64,000 nucleotides of DNA. It comes from Calothrix sp. NIES-4105. GTDB lineage: Bacteria > Cyanobacteriota > Cyanobacteriia > Cyanobacteriales > Nostocaceae. The notes beneath the pieces are model-generated. The model did not search any database, was not told the origin of the DNA, and saw nothing but the letters and a program-made list of their open reading frames with translations. Shown here in pieces: positions 59,410 through 64,000 of this stretch. Where the stretch lies: the NCBI RefSeq assembly GCF_002368415.1, contig NZ_AP018290.1, positions 8,485,717 to 8,549,716 of the forward strand. The letters run 5' to 3'. Position numbers and translations under genes: made by a program. Each line of letters opens with the position of its first letter. Position 1 is the first letter of the stretch.

Positions 59410-60558
59410 ATGGAAAACCTTGCGTATTTACACCTAGCTTTCGATCATGAAGACTGCCCATCGATTGAATTAGCTAAATTTAGTTTAGTCAATCGGGGAA
59501 CATCACCAGACTGGAAGAAATTATCGAGTCGAGCTTGGCGGTACATGTTGCCTCTAGCTTTGACTTTATCGATGATGACTACGATGAGTAGTGCTTTTGC
59601 ACTTCAAAAAGGCGATCAAGGACCCTCGGTTCGCGAACTACAGCAAGACTTGAGACGGGCAGGTTTTTATAATGCTCCAATTACTCAAGTATTTGATGTT
59701 CGTACTGAAGATGCCGTAAAACGGTTCCAAAAAGCTTCTGGGTTAAAGGTAAGCGGTATTGCAGGACCTACAACTGTAGGAAAATTGGATAACTGGCGCC
59801 CAGTTGCCCGAAACCAAGTTAGACAACAAGCACAAAACGTAGTCAATACTCAAACTACGAAACCGCGCGCTCAAAGTACTCAATCTCGTACCGAACAGCA
59901 AGCAGCACCACTTGCTTCTCGTCGCGTTTCCGGAGTTCTTGGTAAAGGTGACGAAGGAGAACAAGTTCGTCTTTTGCAAGAACAGTTACGGATAGCGGGA
60001 TATTATTATGGCAATTCAACAGGTATTTTCGGACCAATCACCGAAGATGCAGTCAAACGCTTCCAGCAAGCTTACAACTTAGAGGCAGATGGATTAGTTG
60101 GACCTGCAACACTACGCCGACTGCCTCCTGCGAATATTGGTTACGGTGAAGACACACAAAATCGGCGCCCTTCTAGCGATAAACTTCGTTTAGGCGACCG
60201 TGGTGAACCCGTGCGAGTTTTACAAGAACAGTTAATTAAAGCTGGATACTTAGAAGGTCAGCCAAATGGTTATTACGGTCCATATACAGCAGATGCCGTC
60301 AAACGCTTTCAGGCTGAGAATTATTTAGCAGCAAGTGGAATTGCTGGGCCAACAACACGTGCTAAATTATACACTAGCACAACGAATGGAGACAGTAACG
60401 AATTTAATGTTCTGGAAATCCAACGTCGGTTAAGAGAAAGAGGTTTTTATAAAGGTCCACTCAATGGCGTAATGGGTAACGATACGAAGCGAGCAATTAA
60501 GCAAGCACAAGAGTTTTATGGCATTAGCCTTAATGATGTAACAACTGGACGCTATTAA
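59410..60558 (+). CDS. Peptidoglycan-binding domain protein with four repeats
   Basis: 382 residues. A membrane or signal segment lies unusually far in (YMLPLALTLSMMTTMSSAFA, ~45-65) after a polar 44-residue N-terminus, so it may be a membrane-anchored protein. Four PG_binding_1 repeats follow: ~67-125 (GDQGPSVRELQQDLRRAGFY), ~178-236 (GDEGEQVRLLQEQLRIAGYY), ~260-318 (GDRGEPVRVLQEQLIKAGYL) and ~330-375 (NVLEIQRRLRERGFYKG). Each has the DAVKRFQ...G(I/L)(A/V)GPxT core. There is no hydrolase domain. It probably tethers the envelope to peptidoglycan. A terminator follows 12 bp after the stop. Confidence 0.88.
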   Translation: MENLAYLHLAFDHEDCPSIELAKFSLVNRGTSPDWKKLSSRAWRYMLPLALTLSMMTTMSSAFALQKGDQGPSVRELQQDLRRAGFYNAPITQVFDVRTEDAVKRFQKASGLKVSGIAGPTTVGKLDNWRPVARNQVRQQAQNVVNTQTTKPRAQSTQSRTEQQAAPLASRRVSGVLGKGDEGEQVRLLQEQLRIAGYYYGNSTGIFGPITEDAVKRFQQAYNLEADGLVGPATLRRLPPANIGYGEDTQNRRPSSDKLRLGDRGEPVRVLQEQLIKAGYLEGQPNGYYGPYTADAVKRFQAENYLAASGIAGPTTRAKLYTSTTNGDSNEFNVLEIQRRLRERGFYKGPLNGVMGNDTKRAIKQAQEFYGISLNDVTTGRY

Positions 60559-60569
60559 GATGTCATTAG

Positions 60570-60599
60570 AAATCCCACGCCGACACCCGCGTGGGATTT
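60570..60599. terminator. Bidirectional terminator
   Basis: A perfect 11-bp stem AAATCCCACGC / GCGTGGGATTT with an 8-nt loop has T-rich ends on both sides. It lies between the convergent peptidoglycan-binding gene and furA. Confidence 0.85.
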
Positions 60600-60680
60600 T
60601 TGTATGAGCATATATCAGAGATTCCCCCAAAAAACTTACCCAAATTACCCAATAATTTACCCAATTGCGTCCGCTTGAAA

Positions 60681-61136
60681 TTACAACGGCATTAACGCGC
60701 GTTGACACTTCGGGCAAACAGCATGAATAGTCATTTGACAATCAAGAAGGCTAAAACCTTCTTTTTGGGCTGTCTTTGATCCAATTTTGAGAACTGAATC
60801 GTTCTTAAATTCAATCGTAGTGTTACACCTTACACAAATTAAGTGATGGTGATGATGCGGATATGGCTGGTTGATTTCGTAATGTTTATGTCCTTCTCCC
60901 AGTTCCAGTTCCCGTAAAATCCCCATCCGCGCCATTAATTTGAGCGTGCGGTAAATCGTTGATAAGCTGATGCCTTCTCCTTGCTCTTCTAACCTTTCGT
61001 AAAGGTCTTCAGCGCTGAGATGTTCACCTTGTGGAAGTTCTTGGAAAATATGTAATATCACTTCCCTTTGGGGAGTTAGGCGCCAGCCACGTTCATTAAG
61101 TTCTGCTTTGAGTGAAGCAGATGTATAGACAGACAT
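60681..61136 (-). CDS. furA: Ferric uptake regulator FurA
   Basis: 151 residues from the ATG at 61136 (MSVYTSASLKAELNERGWRL), the length of Anabaena FurA; a frame from 61154 adds six residues. The N-terminal winged helix (LTPQREVILHIF, ISLSTIYRTLKLMARMGIL) is followed by the metal-binding dimerisation domain: HYEINQPYPHHHHHLICVRC, a CxxC pair, and AVCPKCQ, a second CxxC that includes a Cys-Pro motif of the type linked to heme binding in FurA. It represses iron acquisition genes when Fe2+ is bound and links iron status to redox and nitrogen control. The AT-rich region before it probably contains its own iron box, but I cannot define one with confidence. Confidence 0.93.
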   Translation of the reverse strand: MSVYTSASLKAELNERGWRLTPQREVILHIFQELPQGEHLSAEDLYERLEEQGEGISLSTIYRTLKLMARMGILRELELGEGHKHYEINQPYPHHHHHLICVRCNTTIEFKNDSVLKIGSKTAQKEGFSLLDCQMTIHAVCPKCQRALMPL

Positions 61137-61736
61137 ACTAATCTTTCTCAACAAAGGCTGTCAATTGAGAATATAACAAATATTTTGACTAAGTTGCAAC
61201 AATCTTAAATTATTGCGAATATTTACCAAATATCTTAAAAGTATAGTATGTAATGCAGTAACCTTAAATCGTTTATATTCTCACAAATCACCTGAAATTG
61301 CTATATTTATGCAGTTCTGCTGCTATTGAAAATTTTTTTAGAAAAAGTTGACAAAATTTTGTAGTTGTGTAATTGCAAGTTTTTACCTATAAGCTGTCGT
61401 GAAGTTGCAAATTTTACCAGTTATTAATAGTACACTGAGAGTCGTAAATCAGTATACAGCGTTCGCTGCTACGCGCTTTACTGAGATAAAAAATTACTTT
61501 TTATCGAAAAATTAATATTTGTGTAGAGTTGTTTACAATTACGATTGGGTTGTAGAGACGTTACATGTAACGTCTCTACAACGTGGTGAATAACCCATCA
61601 CAATTAATTCAGAATACTAGTAGTTAATAGCGAGCGCGTTTTAATCAGAGAGTTGGGTAATTATATACCTGATTTCTTTTAGAAATCGGGTATATTGTAT
61701 ATTTTGCAACCCTACTTCTGCTAATGACATAAACTA
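61137..61736. other. 600-bp intergenic region between furA and sigC
   Basis: AT-rich. It contains a perfect 28-bp palindrome at 61552-61579 (identical to 50604-50631) and a hairpin GATTTC/GAAATC with outer ATACC/GGTAT arms at ~61661-61691, about 45 bp after the sigC stop, a likely transcript end. The stretch next to furA must hold its promoter. No open frame of interest. Confidence 0.6.
61552..61579. repeat. 28-bp perfect palindrome, second copy
   Basis: Identical in all 28 bases to the palindrome at 50604-50631; the flanks differ. Confidence 0.8.
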
Positions 61737-62987
61737 CTAGCTCAAAGATTCTAAGTAATCGCGAATTAAGTTACGACGCTTGGGTTGACGTAGTTTTTGC
61801 AATGCTTTGGATTCGATTTGGCGTACTCGTTCGCGCGATAAATCAAGCGCGCGTCCGATTTCAGCTAACGAGTAAGGATGACCATCAGCTAAACCAAAGC
61901 GCATAAGAATAACATCGCGTTCGCGACTGGTTAAATCTGCTAACAAGTGCTGTAAATCACGTTGAAGTGATTCGCGCATTAGCATTTCTTCTGGGGTAAC
62001 GCCATCAGTTTCGAGAAGTTCGCCCAATTCAGTATCTTTGTCTTTGCCAACTTTGGTTTCGAGAGATACTGAACGAGGTACGCGCAGTAATACTTCTCTA
62101 ACTTGTGTTGGTGACATTTCGAGTTCAATTGCCAAATCTTCTAAAGTCGGTGTGCGACCTTTTTCTTGAGCAATTTTACGCTGTGCTTTTTTAATCTTGT
62201 TGAGTTTTTCTGTGATGTGGACAGGGAGGCGAATAGTGCGACTGCTTGTAGCAATTGCACGAGTGATACCCTGACGAATCCACCAGTAAGCATAAGTGCT
62301 AAAGCGGTACCCTTTAGTTGGGTCAAACTTTTCGACCGCGCGCTCTAAACCTAAAGTACCTTCTTGAACTAAATCTAATAGTTCTAAGCCACGATTTTGA
62401 TACTTCTTAGCAACGGACACAACAAGACGGAGATTCGCCTTAATCATGTGTTCTTTAGATTGAAGTCCTTGGCTTTGAATTTGTTCTAACTCTTCGACAG
62501 TCAACTTAGCAACTTCTGCCCAGCGACGTTTACCCTTAGCAAGAAGTTGCTTGAGTTCAAAAACATCCATATCACCTGTTTTTGCCCAGCGTTCGAGCGA
62601 AGGACGATGCCCCAACTCGGAAGTTAAACGCTCTTGAATTTCAATAATGCGTGAGTAGGAAGCGATAATATCATCACCCTGCTTGGCAGAATTGGCTAGC
62701 AAAATACGTAACCGTAGGTAGCGTTGAACTTTCTGAGCTTCTGAAACTTCTTCATCACGTCCCAACAAACGAACCCGTCCAATTTCCTGAAGATACAAGC
62801 GTACCAGGTCAGTGCTACGACGGTTGGGGGTTGTAGCAAAGCTGGCTGGGTCTTGCGATACCATTTCCAGCTCTTCCAAATCCTCTACAGATAACTCACT
62901 TTCATCAACTCCGAGGTCTGGGTCAAATGTTTGGTTAGGTTGTTGGGCTTCTTCTGCATCTGCGGCGTAAAAAGATGTTGCTGGCAT
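61737..62987 (-). CDS. sigC: Group 2 RNA polymerase sigma factor, SigC-like
   Basis: 416 residues from the ATG at 62987 (MPATSFYAADAEEA); the frame extends ten codons further to 63017 but that part looks non-coding. The full sigma-70 set is present: region 1.2 (TDLVRLYLQEIGRVRLLGRDEEV), region 2 (NLRLVVSVAKKYQNRGLELLDLVQEG, YRFSTYAYWWIRQGITRAI), region 3 (LPVHITEKLNKIKKAQR) and region 4 (LTSRERDVILMRFGL, SLAEIGRALDLSRERVRQIESKAL). Compared with SigA the N-terminus is short and the non-conserved spacer (EIQERLTSELGHRPSLERWA) matches cyanobacterial SigC, a non-essential factor used in stationary phase and carbon/nitrogen stress. The letter assignment is from recall. Confidence 0.9.
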   Translation of the reverse strand: MPATSFYAADAEEAQQPNQTFDPDLGVDESELSVEDLEELEMVSQDPASFATTPNRRSTDLVRLYLQEIGRVRLLGRDEEVSEAQKVQRYLRLRILLANSAKQGDDIIASYSRIIEIQERLTSELGHRPSLERWAKTGDMDVFELKQLLAKGKRRWAEVAKLTVEELEQIQSQGLQSKEHMIKANLRLVVSVAKKYQNRGLELLDLVQEGTLGLERAVEKFDPTKGYRFSTYAYWWIRQGITRAIATSSRTIRLPVHITEKLNKIKKAQRKIAQEKGRTPTLEDLAIELEMSPTQVREVLLRVPRSVSLETKVGKDKDTELGELLETDGVTPEEMLMRESLQRDLQHLLADLTSRERDVILMRFGLADGHPYSLAEIGRALDLSRERVRQIESKALQKLRQPKRRNLIRDYLESLS

Positions 62988-63573
62988 AAGGTTCGTCTCA
63001 ATGGCTCCAGGTAACAATAGATTGTGGTGGGCAGTACGCCAACTTAGAGGTTATCTTTAATAAGCGGCTGCAAACCCTGCACGGTTGTAGCATTGCGGTC
63101 AGCATAATCAACTGTTGATATCATTCCCGCAATCTCACAGAAACTAACATCAAGTTGAAAGTTTTTTTTGAATTTATTTCTTGAGTTAAAGCCATTTTAG
63201 TATTTATATATACTTAATAAGCTAAGTATAGGACGTGATTACAACTCAAGAGCGAGATTAATCATGAGTAAAAACTGATTGATATTAAGGGTTGCAGTCT
63301 TTATAATTATTATTCATTAAATAAATATTTACTGTAGCTTTTTTGACGTACTATAATCATAAATTAAGTAGAAGTAAGGGAAAATATTTTTTGTTACGTG
63401 TGATGGTTTTTGTGTGATGGTTATGTATACAGGAATCTTTTTATAATTTCCTGAAGGTTTTAGTATGCTTTGGATTGATTTTGCGTTAAGTATTGTTCGC
63501 GTTGTTTTAAGGATCGCTTCTAACCCCTGATATTTGACCTGACTTTTCACGTTATGTGTCCAAGCATAGAAAA
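62988..63573. other. ~585-bp intergenic region upstream of sigC
   Basis: No gene. It must contain the sigC promoter. A partial GGTGGGCAGT (one arm of the GGTGGGCAGTGCCCACC palindrome) occurs near 63027. The rest is AT-rich without clear structure. Confidence 0.5.
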
Positions 63574-63838
63574 AACCTAACCCCCCAACCCCCTTCCCTA
63601 CTAGGGAATGGGGAGTACAATTGCTCCCCTCTCCTTGTAGGAGCTACCGTGTACACATAAGTTTTTGAAAGTTAATTTTCTTCCCTTTCTTCTCTTTCTT
63701 TGTGTCCGAGCGTGTCTTTGTGGTTCCTTAAAAACATAAACCACAAAGGTCACAAAGGGCACAAAGGAGGGAATATAAGAAGGGTTATAAAGATGTGTGT
63801 ACACCGTAGCCTTGTAGGAGAGGGGTCGGGGGAGAGGT
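63574..63838. repeat. C-rich/G-rich intergenic repeat interrupted by an insertion
   Basis: The left part (AACCTAACCCCCCAACCCCC... to CCCCTCTCCTTGTAGGAG) and the right part (CCTTGTAGGAGAGGGG...GGGGGAGAGGTT) together equal the element at 30266-30363. They are split by 166 bp of foreign sequence. Confidence 0.8.
63644..63809. mobile_element. 166-bp MITE-like element with target duplication
   Basis: The ends are CTACCGTGTACAC and GTGTACACCGTAG: 13-bp terminal inverted repeats with one mismatch. The 11-mer CCTTGTAGGAG flanks both sides (63633-63643 and 63810-63820), as expected for a target-site duplication. The inside is a long imperfect fold-back centred near 63737 (arms around AACCACAAAG). There is no coding capacity, so a transposase would act in trans. 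Confidence 0.8.
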
Positions 63839-63863
63839 TTTCAACATGCAAATGAATTTTTGT

Positions 63864-64000
63864 TTATTCGTAGTATTCAGGCTTGATGTGACGTAGCATT
63901 AATTCTTCTAAAGCTTGGCGGGGTGTGGAGTCAGATTTGAGGACGCGGTAAACTTGTTCGGTGATAGGCATTGAGATATTTTGCCCAGAAGCGCGCGTTA
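63864..64000 (-). CDS. gpsA: Glycerol-3-phosphate dehydrogenase [NAD(P)+] GpsA, C-terminal end
   Basis: Only the last ~45 codons are in the window; the frame runs off the right edge. The sequence ASGQNISMPITEQVYRVL, then PRQALEELMLRHIKPE before the TAA at 63864, is the characteristic C-terminus of GpsA, which reduces dihydroxyacetone phosphate to sn-glycerol-3-phosphate for membrane lipids. It lies downstream of the interrupted repeat, which fills the space after its stop. Confidence 0.85.
   Translation of the reverse strand, partial: TRASGQNISMPITEQVYRVLKSDSTPRQALEELMLRHIKPEYYE

Overview
The window reads as the chromosome of a low-GC, probably filamentous (Nostocales-type) cyanobacterium. 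Supporting evidence is a FurA-type regulator, a SigC-type group 2 sigma factor, the DUF3593/DUF2499 membrane pair, CsaB, a CobN-type chelatase, PEP-CTERM and RTX proteins, giant Ser/Thr-kinase/AAA/histidine-kinase proteins and many short palindromic repeats. The usual cyanobacterial HIP1 octamer GCGATCGC is rare here, while GGCGCC and GCGCGC are very frequent inside and outside genes.

Region 1 (1-19.6 kb) is a type I secretion neighbourhood. On the minus strand lie a pentapeptide-repeat/RTX hybrid (cut by the window edge), a glycosyltransferase fused to a parvulin-type peptidyl-prolyl isomerase, and two RTX cargo proteins. After a ~1 kb gap come the ABC exporter (cyclic-nucleotide domain plus degenerate C39 domain) and its HlyD adaptor on the plus strand. 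A nucleotidyltransferase-like gene, a 1847-residue RTX-tailed extracellular nuclease with a Pho-box-like site upstream, and a PEP-CTERM protein follow. The likely logic is exporter plus adaptor plus several RTX substrates, with the fusion enzyme a candidate modifier or folding factor.

Region 2 (19.6-33 kb) is accessory. It holds a catalase-like/cyclooxygenase-like fusion enzyme, a YefM-YoeB toxin-antitoxin pair with an operator palindrome at the start codon, an Hsp70 homologue, small secreted proteins, a bulb-lectin gene, a decayed AAA/WD40 gene, and two intact AAA-like ATPase genes (one with a vMAP-type N-terminus, one with a TPR tail). A ~166 bp sequence is duplicated upstream of the lectin gene and of a secreted-protein gene.

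Region 3 (33.4-40.3 kb) is a tight, visibly GC-richer minus-strand operon, rsbR-rsbS-rsbT-rsbX-like, followed by two large hybrid histidine kinases. It is a stressosome whose output appears to be two-component signalling. An L,D-transpeptidase and a 1755-residue kinase/ATPase/histidine-kinase protein follow.

Region 4 (46.3-64 kb) holds a methionyl-tRNA synthetase without an obvious start codon, YjbQ, an IS200/IS605 element (tnpB intact, tnpA frameshifted) with hairpins at both ends, a glycine-zipper protein, DUF3593/DUF2499, a 66-bp hairpin tandem repeat, csaB, a GAF histidine kinase, cobN with an in-frame 21-bp repeat array, a peptidoglycan-binding protein, furA, sigC, a nested MITE-like insertion, and the 3' end of gpsA. 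I saw no tRNA, rRNA or CRISPR array.
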